From NCBI RefSeq assembly GCF_019042655.1, contig NZ_JAHPZO010000007.1:62001-126000 (forward strand): a stretch of 64,000 nucleotides of DNA. Direction: 5' to 3'. This document shows, one piece after another, positions 1 through 7,471 of the stretch. Position numbers and translations under genes: made by a program. The notes beneath the pieces were generated by a model that worked only from the letters and a program-made list of their open reading frames with translations, was not told the DNA's origin and searched no databases. Position 1 is the stretch's first letter. Every line of letters starts with the position of its first letter. Source of the stretch: Planococcus sp. CP5-4_YE. GTDB lineage: Bacteria > Bacillota > Bacilli > Bacillales_A > Planococcaceae.

Positions 1-2
1 AC

Positions 3-302
3 GCTATTGGCTTGAAAGCGGACGACGGCACTGAATTGCTCATTCACATCGGCATCGACACTGTTCACTTGAAAGGCGAAGGCTTCACGGCTCACGTCGA
101 ACAAGGCGACCTTGTCGAACAAGGACAATTATTGATGGAAATGGACCTCGCCTATATCGGCGAACACGCCCCGTCTATCATCACGCCGGTTGTCTTCACG
201 AGCCTCCAAGAAGGACAGCAAGTGAACATCAAAACATCCGGCCGAGTAGCCGCGAATACGAAAGACTTGATTGAAATTACTAGCGGGAATGAAGAAGTGT
301 AA
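3..302 (+). CDS. PTS sugar permease, C-terminal EIIA(Glc)-type domain (5' end outside window)
   Basis: The reading frame is open from the left edge, so only the last 99 or so residues are visible. They match the glucose-family EIIA domain: the stretch LLIHIGIDTV holds the histidine that accepts phosphate from HPr, followed by the typical HVEQGDLVEQGQLLMEMDL beta-sandwich segment. In Gram-positive bacteria this domain is usually the C-terminal part of a membrane EIICBA or EIIBCA permease, so the missing part is probably the sugar channel. A terminator hairpin and then a MapP-like phosphatase gene follow, which suggests a maltose-type permease (MalT), but the substrate cannot be read from this fragment. 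Confidence 0.85.
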   Translation, partial: AIGLKADDGTELLIHIGIDTVHLKGEGFTAHVEQGDLVEQGQLLMEMDLAYIGEHAPSIITPVVFTSLQEGQQVNIKTSGRVAANTKDLIEITSGNEEV

Positions 303-324
303 AAGCTCCTTCCTTACCAGCTTC

Positions 325-370
325 AAACCCGGACCGATGCGAATCTCTTCGCTCAGGTCCGGGTTTTCTT
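325..370 (+). terminator. Intrinsic terminator after the PTS gene
   Basis: AAACCCGGACC pairs with GGTCCGGGTTT and is followed by a T-rich tract. It lies in the 99-bp gap before the phosphatase gene, so that gene is probably reached by read-through or has its own promoter. Confidence 0.75.
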
Positions 371-401
371 TAAAATCGCCATACTTTGGAGGAATCAATC
401 A

Positions 402-1193
402 ATGAAACTACTGACCTTGAATTGCCATGCCTGGCACGAAGAAAATCAACTGGACAAAATCCGCCATTTGGCATCGGCCATCGCCGAAAAACAATACGAC
501 GTCATCGCCTTGCAGGAAGTCAATCAGTCGATTGACGAGCAACCAGAACATGTTATCAAGCACGATAATTACGCCTGGGTTCTGCTTAAGGAAATGGAGC
601 AACTCGGCATGACAGGCTATTCGATGGTGTGGGATTTCTCCCACCTCGTCTACGGGCGCTACGAAGAAGGGCTGGTGATCTTGACGCGCCATGCCGTCAT
701 CGATGAGCACAGCTTCTTCGTCAGCCAAAGCACTGACAAGCATTCCCCGAAAACGCGGAAGATTGTCGGCGCAACCATCCATTACGCCGACCAGCCCTTC
801 ACATTCTATTCCTGCCATACGGGTTGGTGGCATGACAGCGTAGAGCCATTCAAATACCAGGCAGACCAGCTGCTTGAGCAGATGAACATAGAAGCCCCTG
901 CCTTCCTGATGGGCGACTTCAATAACGACGCCTCGCTCGAACAACAAGGCTATGCTTACTTATTGGAAAACGGGCTGCACGACACCTACACATTAGCCGA
1001 GGAAAAAGACGCCGGCATCACCGTCAAAGGCAAAATCGCCGGCTGGAGCGAAAATAAACAGGACCTGCGCATCGACTTGATCCTCTCCACCGAACCCGTC
1101 ACCGTCAAATCGTCCAAAGTCATCTTCAACGGCGAACACAAGCCGCTGGTGTCGGACCATTTCGGTGTGGAAGTTCAGTTGGTAATGAATTAG
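402..1193 (+). CDS. mapP: Endonuclease/exonuclease/phosphatase-family hydrolase, probably maltose 6'-phosphate phosphatase (MapP-like)
   Basis: The 263 aa product is a single EEP-fold domain. It shows the N-terminal TLNCHAW strand, the metal-binding glutamate in ALQEVN, the GDFNND motif near residue 170, and the C-terminal SDHFGVEV catalytic histidine. The start is fixed by GGAGGAATCAATCA before ATG. In Enterococcus the EEP enzyme MapP removes phosphate from maltose 6'-phosphate made by the MalT PTS permease, and its gene neighbours malT. The same neighbourhood here (PTS EIIA end directly upstream) is the basis for the specific call. If that is wrong it is still a cytoplasmic EEP phosphodiesterase or phosphatase. 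No signal peptide is seen, which argues against a secreted sphingomyelinase or DNase. Confidence 0.65.
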   Translation: MKLLTLNCHAWHEENQLDKIRHLASAIAEKQYDVIALQEVNQSIDEQPEHVIKHDNYAWVLLKEMEQLGMTGYSMVWDFSHLVYGRYEEGLVILTRHAVIDEHSFFVSQSTDKHSPKTRKIVGATIHYADQPFTFYSCHTGWWHDSVEPFKYQADQLLEQMNIEAPAFLMGDFNNDASLEQQGYAYLLENGLHDTYTLAEEKDAGITVKGKIAGWSENKQDLRIDLILSTEPVTVKSSKVIFNGEHKPLVSDHFGVEVQLVMN

Positions 1194-1221
1194 CGAAGAG
1201 TCAGCTGAGCTAATTCATTTA

Positions 1222-1307
1222 CGACGCATTTGCACAGTAAATGTGGGAGCAATACTTTTATGTGCGACGCATTTACGCAGTAAATGTGGGAGCAATGGTT
1301 TTATGTG
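1222..1307. repeat. Two tandem copies of a 43-bp repeat
   Basis: Copy 1 is 1222-1264 and copy 2 is 1265-1307. They differ at only a few positions. Each contains a short inverted repeat (CATTTAC/GTAAATG in copy 2). The repeat lies just after the phosphatase stop codon and before the shared terminator. Confidence 0.8.
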
Positions 1308-1335
1308 ATGCTCGAACTCAAATAACTAGACAAAT

Positions 1336-1382
1336 AAAACCGCTTTCCCCCACGTATGCTGGACGGAAAAAGCGGTTTTTTC
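1336..1382. terminator. Bidirectional terminator between convergent genes
   Basis: AAAACCGCTTT pairs with AAAGCGGTTTT, with A- and T-tracts on the two sides. It can serve the plus-strand phosphatase gene and the minus-strand oxidoreductase gene. Confidence 0.8.
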
Positions 1383-1397
1383 GTTGACTGTTTTTCA

Positions 1398-2336
1398 TTA
1401 AAGCAAAAGCTTCGTCACTTGCCGGGAGATCTCGTGCGTATTGATTGGGGACTCTATTTGGCCTTTGTGCACGCAGCGGATAAATTCGTCGAGTTCATAA
1501 TACATGGTATCGAACTCGTGCGGGATGGAAATATCTTCAGTCGTGCCGTCGCGGTATTTGATCAGCACGTGTTTCGGGTCACTAATTCTGTCGATTTCAA
1601 CGACGCCGTTTTCCCCTTGAATTTCACTCGGCAAATACGAATCCGAAATTTTCGAGTACATGACGACCGCTTCGCATTCGCCGTAATCGAGAATCATGCT
1701 GCCTTGCCCTTCCGCACCCGTCGACAACAGATAGCGGTTGCGCAATACGGCATCCGGCTCCCCCGCCAAATGGACGAGCGGCGCCAAGCCGTAAACGCCG
1801 AGATCCGTTTTCGCACCGTTACCGAGTTCCGGCTTAAACGCGTTTTCGATGATGCCTTCTTTGTATTTATCGTAGCGAGACGAATACTGGTTGTAATGGA
1901 ATACATAGCGGCGGACCGGGCCGATTTTATGCAGCTCTTCTTTCAGCCGCAGGAAAGTCGGCGTCACGGTCGATTTCATCGCTTCCATATAAGTCATGCC
2001 GGTTTCTTTTGAAGCCGCAATGATCCGATCCATCTCGTCCAGACTGACAACGGCCGGCTTTTCACAGAGCACATGCACGCCGTGTTGCATCGCGAGCAGG
2101 CTTTGTTCAGCGTGAAACGCATTCGGCGAAGCGATATAGACCCCATCAATATCGCCTTCTTCGAACATTTTCTTCATGTCCGTATAAACCGCGTCCACCC
2201 CGTATTTCTCCGCAAACGCGCGGCCGGTCTCTTCCGTCCTTGAATACACGGCGCCGATGCTGAAACTTGGGTGTTGTTTCGCTGCTTTGATAAATCGATC
2301 GGTGATCCAATTCGTTCCAATGATGCCGAATTTCAT
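1398..2336 (-). CDS. Gfo/Idh/MocA-family NAD(P)-dependent oxidoreductase
   Basis: The 312 aa product has an N-terminal Rossmann fold starting MKFGIIGTNWI and the family's CEKP motif at residues 91-94, whose lysine takes part in catalysis. A C-terminal Gfo/Idh beta-sheet domain follows. Members oxidise or reduce sugars, inositols or related polyols in the cytoplasm; the substrate here cannot be assigned. The start is supported by GAGGAAACTAATC before ATG. The gene is monocistronic: its 3' end meets a bidirectional terminator and its 5' side faces the cstA control region. Confidence 0.85.
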   Translation of the reverse strand: MKFGIIGTNWITDRFIKAAKQHPSFSIGAVYSRTEETGRAFAEKYGVDAVYTDMKKMFEEGDIDGVYIASPNAFHAEQSLLAMQHGVHVLCEKPAVVSLDEMDRIIAASKETGMTYMEAMKSTVTPTFLRLKEELHKIGPVRRYVFHYNQYSSRYDKYKEGIIENAFKPELGNGAKTDLGVYGLAPLVHLAGEPDAVLRNRYLLSTGAEGQGSMILDYGECEAVVMYSKISDSYLPSEIQGENGVVEIDRISDPKHVLIKYRDGTTEDISIPHEFDTMYYELDEFIRCVHKGQIESPINTHEISRQVTKLLL

Positions 2337-2388
2337 GATTAGTTTCCTCTTCTCTTTATGGACTTACTTTCAAGCATAGTGCAATCGT

Positions 2389-2409
2389 GTCCCTGTGTCA
2401 CAAACAATT
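2389..2409 (-). repeat. Dispersed 21-bp repeat, diverged single copy
   Basis: GTCCCTGTG and CAATT ends are kept but the middle differs (TCACAAA). It lies 52 bp upstream of the oxidoreductase start codon. Strand is given for the orientation in which the core reads AATTGTGT...GGGAC. Confidence 0.6.
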
Positions 2410-2491
2410 CATTTCCGTGGAAGTTTCTGCCCTTCCGGCTTTATTTACTTGTATCTTAGGATAATGAAATTCGAGATTTCTTACACTGGCA

Positions 2492-2542
2492 TGAAAGCGC
2501 TCAAAAACCTTTAGTCCTCAAAACCCACTGGATACGCTTTCA
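2492..2542 (+). promoter_or_regulatory. Two cre-like sites upstream of cstA
   Basis: TGAAAGCGCTCAAA (2492-2505) and TGGATACGCTTTCA (2529-2542) each match the CcpA operator consensus TGWNANCGNTNWCA at 12-13 of 14 positions. Carbon catabolite control of a carbon-starvation transporter is plausible. Spacing to the promoter was not resolved, so this is an inference from motif match only. Confidence 0.45.
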
Positions 2543-2685
2543 ATTTCAATGTTCCTATCAACCATCTATTGCTTTGCCATAAATAAATAGAAATATTAGT
2601 TTTTTCGAAATATTAACTTTAATTTTCGGCAAAAGATGCTATCATGTGTATACGATATATCACTGACACCAGGAGGACGACGCAT

Positions 2686-4122
2686 ATGATTACATTTTTC
2701 GCAGCACTTGCACTCTTAATATTGGGATACGTTTTTTATTCAAAATTCATCGAAAAGGTATTCGGCGTCGACGATAAAACTCCAACACCCGCTTACGCGC
2801 AGGCCGATAACATCGACTATGTGCCGATGAGCTGGTGGAAAGGCAATTTGATTCAACTATTGAACATCGCAGGCCTTGGCCCGATCTACGGCGCTGTAGC
2901 TGGCGCATTGTACGGACCCGTCGCATTCATCTGGATCGTCGTTGGCTGCATCTTTGCAGGCGGCGTCCACGATTACTTTTCCGGTATGATGTCGATGCGC
3001 CACGGCGGAGCTCAGTTCCCTACACTCGTTGGACGTTACCTCGGAAAGAACGCAAAATTCTTCATCAATGGCTTGTCGCTCGTGTTGATGCTGCTCGTGG
3101 CGGCGGCCTTTACAGCGGGACCCGCTCAATTAATCGCACAAATTACGCCGATTTCTTTTATCGCGGCGCTTGGCTTGATTTTCGCTTATTTCGTTCTCGC
3201 AACGATCTTGCCGATCAACCGCATCATCGGCCGCATCTATCCGGTGCTCGGCGGTATCCTGTTGTTCATGGCCATCGCAGTCGCCGTGGCACTCGTGTTC
3301 TCAGGCAAACCGATGCCGAACTTGACCTTCAGCAATTTGCACCCAGGCGAATTGCCGATTTGGCCGCTACTCATGGTTACCGTTTCGTGCGGCGCAATTT
3401 CCGGCTTCCATAGTACGCAAAGCCCGATCATTGCCCGCACCATGAAAAAAGAAACCGACGGCCGCAAAATTTTCTACGGCGCCATGGTCATTGAAGGCGT
3501 TATCGCTTTGATCTGGGCGGCAGCCGGCATGACTTTCTTCAACGGAACAGAAGGACTCGGCGCAGCACTTGCAGCAGGCGGACCGTCTGGCGTCGTCAAC
3601 GACATCTCGATTTCGCTTCTTGGCACGCTCGGTGGCATCCTCGCGATCTTCGGCGTCATCATCTTGCCGATCACAACGGGTGATACTGCGCTGCGTTCGT
3701 CGCGCATGATCTTGGCTGATTTATTGTCGAAGTTCACGAAAACTGACGGCACCTTGCGCATCCTATTGATCACCATCCCGCTCGCCATCCCAACGTTCTA
3801 CATGGCGACGATCGACTACACGTTCTTGTGGAGATACGTCGGCTGGACCAACCAAGTTGTCGCGACCTTCATGCTGTGGACAGCGACGATGTATTTGCTC
3901 AAGAACTACAAAATGCACTGGATCAGCGGCGTGCCGGCCATGTTCATGACAGGCGTCGTCTCCATGTACATCTTCTACGCACCTGAAGGCTTGAATATGG
4001 AATACCACATCGCCGCGATGATCGGCTCGGTTATCACCTTGGTTGTTGCTCTCTGGTATATTGCGCAGATTATGAAGTACCGCGCTGCGAAGCAGACAGA
4101 TTCAGAATGCGAAGCAGTTTAA
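2686..4122 (+). CDS. cstA: CstA-family carbon starvation protein (peptide/pyruvate transporter family)
   Basis: The 478 aa product is a polytopic membrane protein with the CstA signatures near the N-terminus (an early transmembrane helix, then VPMSWWKGNLIQLLNIAGLGPIYGAVAGA) and the VGCIFAGGVHDYFSGMMSMRHGG segment. It is shorter than the roughly 600-700 aa E. coli and B. subtilis CstA, as in the short Firmicutes subgroup. The family imports peptides or pyruvate when preferred carbon is exhausted. AGGAGGACGACGCAT directly before ATG at 2686 decides the start; an upstream in-frame ATG at 2644 has no such site. Two cre-like sequences lie upstream and a strong terminator follows the stop. Confidence 0.85.
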   Translation: MITFFAALALLILGYVFYSKFIEKVFGVDDKTPTPAYAQADNIDYVPMSWWKGNLIQLLNIAGLGPIYGAVAGALYGPVAFIWIVVGCIFAGGVHDYFSGMMSMRHGGAQFPTLVGRYLGKNAKFFINGLSLVLMLLVAAAFTAGPAQLIAQITPISFIAALGLIFAYFVLATILPINRIIGRIYPVLGGILLFMAIAVAVALVFSGKPMPNLTFSNLHPGELPIWPLLMVTVSCGAISGFHSTQSPIIARTMKKETDGRKIFYGAMVIEGVIALIWAAAGMTFFNGTEGLGAALAAGGPSGVVNDISISLLGTLGGILAIFGVIILPITTGDTALRSSRMILADLLSKFTKTDGTLRILLITIPLAIPTFYMATIDYTFLWRYVGWTNQVVATFMLWTATMYLLKNYKMHWISGVPAMFMTGVVSMYIFYAPEGLNMEYHIAAMIGSVITLVVALWYIAQIMKYRAAKQTDSECEAV

Positions 4123-4125
4123 ACG

Positions 4126-4168
4126 AAAAAAGATGAGCTCTGGCAGTTTTGCCGGAGCTCATCTTTTT
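4126..4168. terminator. Bidirectional terminator between cstA and the Ltp-like gene
   Basis: AAAAAGATGAGCTC pairs with GAGCTCATCTTTTT around an inner TGGC/GCCG-type stem. The hairpin sits between two convergent stop codons. Confidence 0.85.
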
Positions 4169-4171
4169 GGG

Positions 4172-4681
4172 TTATTCCAGGTTTTCGATAGCGTAGTCAG
4201 CTTCTTCTTGCGTAAACTGGCCGCCATAATCGGAAGTCAATTGATCGCGAATAGCTTCTTTGGACAAGCTCATGCTGTCCTGATAAGTCTTGGCCGATTC
4301 CAAAGCGTTCGCTTTCCAATCAGCATCCACATTATCGATCGCGTATTGTGCAGCGTCTTCTGGGAATTGTCCGCCGTATTCAGAAGTCAATTGCTCGAAC
4401 AGGCCGGCTTTTGACATATGCATGGTATCTGAGTAGGTTTGTGCTTGATTCAATGCAGATTCAAACTCAGTCGATACTTCCGGCTCAGCTGGCTCTTCTT
4501 CGACCGGCTCTTCCGTTTCAGCATCTTCTTCCGTAGAAGTTTCTTCTGTTGCGGGTGCTGTTTCTGTCGTACCCTCGGTTTCCGTGGAATCTTCTCCTCC
4601 ACCGGCCAAAGCAACCAGTATAGCCATCAATACAATTAGGCCAATAAAGCCGAAACAGCCTATCTTAAATACTTTTTTCAT
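4172..4681 (-). CDS. Ltp-type surface protein with two Ltp repeats, membrane anchored
   Basis: The 169 aa product starts with a basic, hydrophobic anchor (MKKVFKIGCFGFIGLIVLMAILVALAGG). An acidic, low-complexity Thr/Glu/Pro linker follows (residues about 32-70). Then come two copies of an approximately 45-residue module ending in QLTSEYGGQFPEDAAQYAIDNV and QLTSDYGGQFTQEEADYAIENL. This is the host-cell-surface-exposed lipoprotein (Ltp) module. In Streptococcus phage TP-J34, Ltp blocks injection of phage DNA (superinfection exclusion). The family also occurs outside phages, and here there are no phage genes nearby, so a host role or a domesticated exclusion protein are both possible. No canonical lipobox is seen; the Cys at residue 9 is too early. 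Confidence 0.7.
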   Translation of the reverse strand: MKKVFKIGCFGFIGLIVLMAILVALAGGGEDSTETEGTTETAPATEETSTEEDAETEEPVEEEPAEPEVSTEFESALNQAQTYSDTMHMSKAGLFEQLTSEYGGQFPEDAAQYAIDNVDADWKANALESAKTYQDSMSLSKEAIRDQLTSDYGGQFTQEEADYAIENLE

Positions 4682-4717
4682 GATAAATCCCCCTTATTTT
4701 CGAATAAATTTCACTTA

Positions 4718-5377
4718 TTATTGATTTCCTTTATTTCCACGAGCTTCATAATCCCGTTCAATTTCCTTCTTCCACTCCCGGTCAATCTTTTTCCCGGTCC
4801 GGAATGAACTGACCGCTTCGCTCAACACTTGGTAATTCAACTCCGTCCCTTCCGCATCCGCATGGTAATCCACCGCAAAATCTTCGTCTACACCAAATTT
4901 CTTGGCGGTCGCGACCGCGTCGATGTTTGCACCGAGGAACACGAATTCCCAGCCGGCCGTCTTTTTTGAGGCGATCATTTCATGGATTTTCTTATACGTG
5001 TACTCACAGCTGGAATTTTCCAGGCCGTCTGTCGTGATGACGAACATCACCCGGTCGGCCTGGTGCTTTTTCAATGTCCCTTTTTGCGCATTGCTGATTT
5101 TCTGGATTGTCGAGCCGACCGCATCAAGCAAAGCCGTCATGCCTCCTACTCCATAATCGCTATCGGTCATCGGCGAAATGCCTTCGAGCGAAATCCGGTC
5201 GTGAAGCAACTCGTATTCATGATTGAACAGCACCGTTGTCACGCGGACCTCACCCGGCAGCTTTCGCTGCTTGTCGATCAGGGCATTAAAGCCGCCGATC
5301 GTATCTTGTTCGAGACCTGCCATCGAACCGCTCTTGTCGAGAATAAACACCAATTCCGTCATTTCATTTTTCATCAT
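4718..5377 (-). CDS. VWA-domain protein
   Basis: The 219 aa product is essentially one von Willebrand factor A domain. The MIDAS motif DKSGSMAG (residues 14-21) starts the fold, with Thr/Asp metal ligands later (GGMTALLDA, then ITTDGLENSS). No signal peptide or membrane segment is seen, so it acts in the cytoplasm. The start is placed at ATGATG after GGAGGAAACG; an in-frame extension to 5548 runs through the terminator of the next gene and is not credible. It lies directly downstream of a macro-domain gene on the same strand, separated by a terminator. Small VWA proteins of this kind occur with TerD-type stress systems, but none of those partners is present here. Confidence 0.75.
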   Translation of the reverse strand: MMKNEMTELVFILDKSGSMAGLEQDTIGGFNALIDKQRKLPGEVRVTTVLFNHEYELLHDRISLEGISPMTDSDYGVGGMTALLDAVGSTIQKISNAQKGTLKKHQADRVMFVITTDGLENSSCEYTYKKIHEMIASKKTAGWEFVFLGANIDAVATAKKFGVDEDFAVDYHADAEGTELNYQVLSEAVSSFRTGKKIDREWKKEIERDYEARGNKGNQ

Positions 5378-5428
5378 CGTTTCCTCCTTCAGGTTACTTG
5401 CTACCCCAAGGATACGATTTTCCCATAG

Positions 5429-5458
5429 AAAAAAGGTCGCTTCGAAAGCGACCTTTTT
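5429..5458 (-). terminator. Terminator of the macro-domain gene
   Basis: AAAAAGGTCGCTT pairs with AAGCGACCTTTTT. The A-tract on the plus strand is the U-run of the minus-strand transcript, and the stop codon of the macro gene touches the stem. Confidence 0.85.
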
Positions 5459-6443
5459 ACGAACCGAGAAGCGCTTCGTCAAATGCAAACAAGGCTTCGT
5501 TGATTTCAAAAATATTGTATTGTTCCCGCTCGATGAAATAGCGGACAATCAAGTCAAACTTGTGGCTGTTCGACAAGCGGTAGCCGGCTGTCCCAAGCAG
5601 TTCCTCCGTCTCATCAAGTTCCAGTTCGAGCGCAATCGCAAACGCCAGGATGGTCTTTTTCTTCGGCGTGTAGCCTGGGGAGTTTCTGATTTTGGAAAAC
5701 AGCTTTTTGTCGAGGTTCGCTTTTTTATAGGTCTCGGCATCGGTCATGCCCCGGTCGTCAATGAACCTGAACAGCCGCTGTGAGAAGGATTCATCCACCT
5801 CTTCCAAGAACTCTTCTAGGCTCAATTGCTGCTCCACTATCTCGATTGGTGCAGACATCGGTATTTCCATTTCCCGCCGGTCTTGGTAACGGCCAGCTCG
5901 TTCTTCCAAAACCGCCGCTTCCTGTTCATCGATGAACGTTTCAATCGATTCGTAAAGCTTCTCGCTAATGCCAAACGACTGCTTGTCCAAGACGACCAGA
6001 TAGATGTCCATATCGTACTCGTCCAGAAAGGCATCGATCTCTTCTGTCGCCACGCGCAGTGCCGGTTCTTTCGGATAGCCGAAGATGCCGGTCGAGATAA
6101 GCGGAAACGCAATCGACTCATAGCCAAGCTCTGCGGCAAGTACCAGTGAGTTGCGGTAGCAATTGCGCAGCAACATTTCCTCGTTGCGCCCGCCGCCTTC
6201 CCACACCGGGCCGACCGTATGGATGATGTACTTCGCATCAAGCGCGAAGCCGTCGGTATGCACTGCTTCGCCGACCGCACAATAACCGATCCGGTCGCAC
6301 GCTTCCTGCAGCTGCTTCGGACCTGCTGCGCGGAAAATCGCTCCGCACACGCCGCCGCCTATTTTCAGGCTGGAGTTTGCGGCATTAACGATTGCCTCGG
6401 TGTTCATTTTGGTGATGTCGTTGCGCACGATTTGCAGTGGCAT
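5457..6443 (-). CDS. Macro-domain protein with a C-terminal helical extension
   Basis: The 328 aa product has an N-terminal macro domain (about residues 1-170). It carries NAANSSLKIGGGVCGAIFRAAG for ADP-ribose binding, the HTVGP strand and the STGIFGYP loop, as in O-acetyl-ADP-ribose deacetylases and ADP-ribosyl hydrolases. After a charged linker, residues about 215-328 form a separate, probably all-helical domain (SFSQRLFRFIDDRGMTDAETYKKANLD onward) that looks like an XRE-type helix-turn-helix fold. It may bind DNA or another protein. AAGGGATGAGCCC precedes ATG. The pairing with a VWA gene downstream hints at an ADP-ribose-linked stress or defence function. The enzyme activity is known for the family; the role of this two-domain form is not. 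Confidence 0.8.
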   Translation of the reverse strand: MPLQIVRNDITKMNTEAIVNAANSSLKIGGGVCGAIFRAAGPKQLQEACDRIGYCAVGEAVHTDGFALDAKYIIHTVGPVWEGGGRNEEMLLRNCYRNSLVLAAELGYESIAFPLISTGIFGYPKEPALRVATEEIDAFLDEYDMDIYLVVLDKQSFGISEKLYESIETFIDEQEAAVLEERAGRYQDRREMEIPMSAPIEIVEQQLSLEEFLEEVDESFSQRLFRFIDDRGMTDAETYKKANLDKKLFSKIRNSPGYTPKKKTILAFAIALELELDETEELLGTAGYRLSNSHKFDLIVRYFIEREQYNIFEINEALFAFDEALLGS

Positions 6444-6493
6444 GGGCTCATCCCTTTCTGTTTCTTGTTTCTTTTCATTTTACCACCCGTTGT

Positions 6494-6591
6494 GTCCCTG
6501 TGCGCCACACAATTTCATGCACCCCGAAGCGAGATGCAGTGCGGGGTTTTTGCTTGGCGAACGGTTTTTTGTCCCTGTGCACCACACAATT
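6494..6591 (-). repeat. Two copies of the dispersed 21-bp repeat, 77 bp apart
   Basis: Copies at 6494-6514 and 6571-6591 both read GTCCCTGTGC...ACACAATT on the plus strand. Between them is a CACCCCG/CGGGG hairpin with a T-run. The spacing is 77, unlike the fixed 65 of the pairs elsewhere in the window. Confidence 0.8.
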
Positions 6592-6600
6592 TGACGACGC

Positions 6601-6635
6601 AAAAACACCCCGTCAGCTAAAAGCTGCGGGGTGTT
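6601..6635 (-). terminator. Terminator of the hydroxybutyrate operon
   Basis: AACACCCCG pairs with CGGGGTGTT around an AGCT-rich inner stem, followed on the minus strand by a U-run. It is 20 bp past the dehydrogenase stop codon. Confidence 0.8.
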
Positions 6636-6655
6636 CACATTCTCTATAGGAACCT

Positions 6656-7432
6656 TTATTGAGCTGTGTAACCGCCATCGATGACGATGGTTTGGCCCGT
6701 GATGCTTTTCGCTTTGTCGCTTGCCAAGTACAAGGCGCAATCAGCGATTTCAGCGACGTCAAGCAAGCGTTTTTGCGGGACGAGCGGCAAAAGTACTTCT
6801 TCTAGTACTTTTTCGAGTGGCACATTGCGCGTCTTAGCCAAGTCGGCCATTTGCCCGCGGACGAGCGGCGTGTCGACATAGCCTGGTGCGACAGCGTTTA
6901 CTGTGATGCCGTGCTCAGCACCTTCTAGCGCTGCTACTTTCGTCAAACCGATAACGCCGTGCTTCGCGCTGTTATAAGCCGCTTTACCGGAGAAGCCGAT
7001 CAATCCGTTGATCGACGAGATGTTGATGATGCGGCCAAATCCTTGTTCTTTCATGATTGGGAAGACTGCTTTCGTCAACATGAACGGTGCTGTTAGCATG
7101 ATTTTGATCATCAATTCGTATTTCGCTGTCGGGAATTCCTCGATTGGCGAAACGTGTTGCAAACCAGCGTTGTTGATGACGATGTCGACGCGGCCGTAAG
7201 TGTTTTTCGTTTCCGCTACCAAGTTTTGAAGATCTTCTTCGCTTGTGACATCGGCTTTCACGCCAATGGCTTCAAAGCCTTCGTTTCTCAAAGATTGTGC
7301 AGATTCCTGCAGCACTTCATTGTTGATATCCGACAAGACGACTTTCGCTCCGCTTTCTGCGAAATGCTTGCCGATTTCAAATCCGATGCCGCGCGCGGAC
7401 CCTGTGATCACTACTACTTTTTGCTCTACCAT
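6656..7432 (-). CDS. 3-hydroxybutyrate dehydrogenase (SDR family)
   Basis: The 258 aa product is a classical short-chain dehydrogenase with the TGSARGIG cofactor loop, the NNAGLQHVSPIEEFP segment typical of D-3-hydroxybutyrate dehydrogenases, the catalytic Ser and YNSAK motif (tyrosine and lysine about residues 150-155), and a C-terminal GGYTAQ. It interconverts 3-hydroxybutyrate and acetoacetate with NAD. GGAGGAATTCAGT before the ATG at 7432 fixes the start. The GntP-type permease gene lies 39 bp upstream on the same strand. B. subtilis has the same two families in yxjC-scoA-scoB-yxjF, but the CoA-transferase genes are absent here. Confidence 0.85.
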   Translation of the reverse strand: MVEQKVVVITGSARGIGFEIGKHFAESGAKVVLSDINNEVLQESAQSLRNEGFEAIGVKADVTSEEDLQNLVAETKNTYGRVDIVINNAGLQHVSPIEEFPTAKYELMIKIMLTAPFMLTKAVFPIMKEQGFGRIINISSINGLIGFSGKAAYNSAKHGVIGLTKVAALEGAEHGITVNAVAPGYVDTPLVRGQMADLAKTRNVPLEKVLEEVLLPLVPQKRLLDVAEIADCALYLASDKAKSITGQTIVIDGGYTAQ

Positions 7433-7471
7433 ACTGAATTCCTCCATTATTGTTTATTAGTGTGGAAAATT

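Noticed and set aside
1356-2012. Long plus-strand open frame of 218 codons
   Set aside because: It is antisense to the Gfo/Idh gene, has no ribosome binding site and low-likelihood composition; the minus-strand gene has clear motifs.
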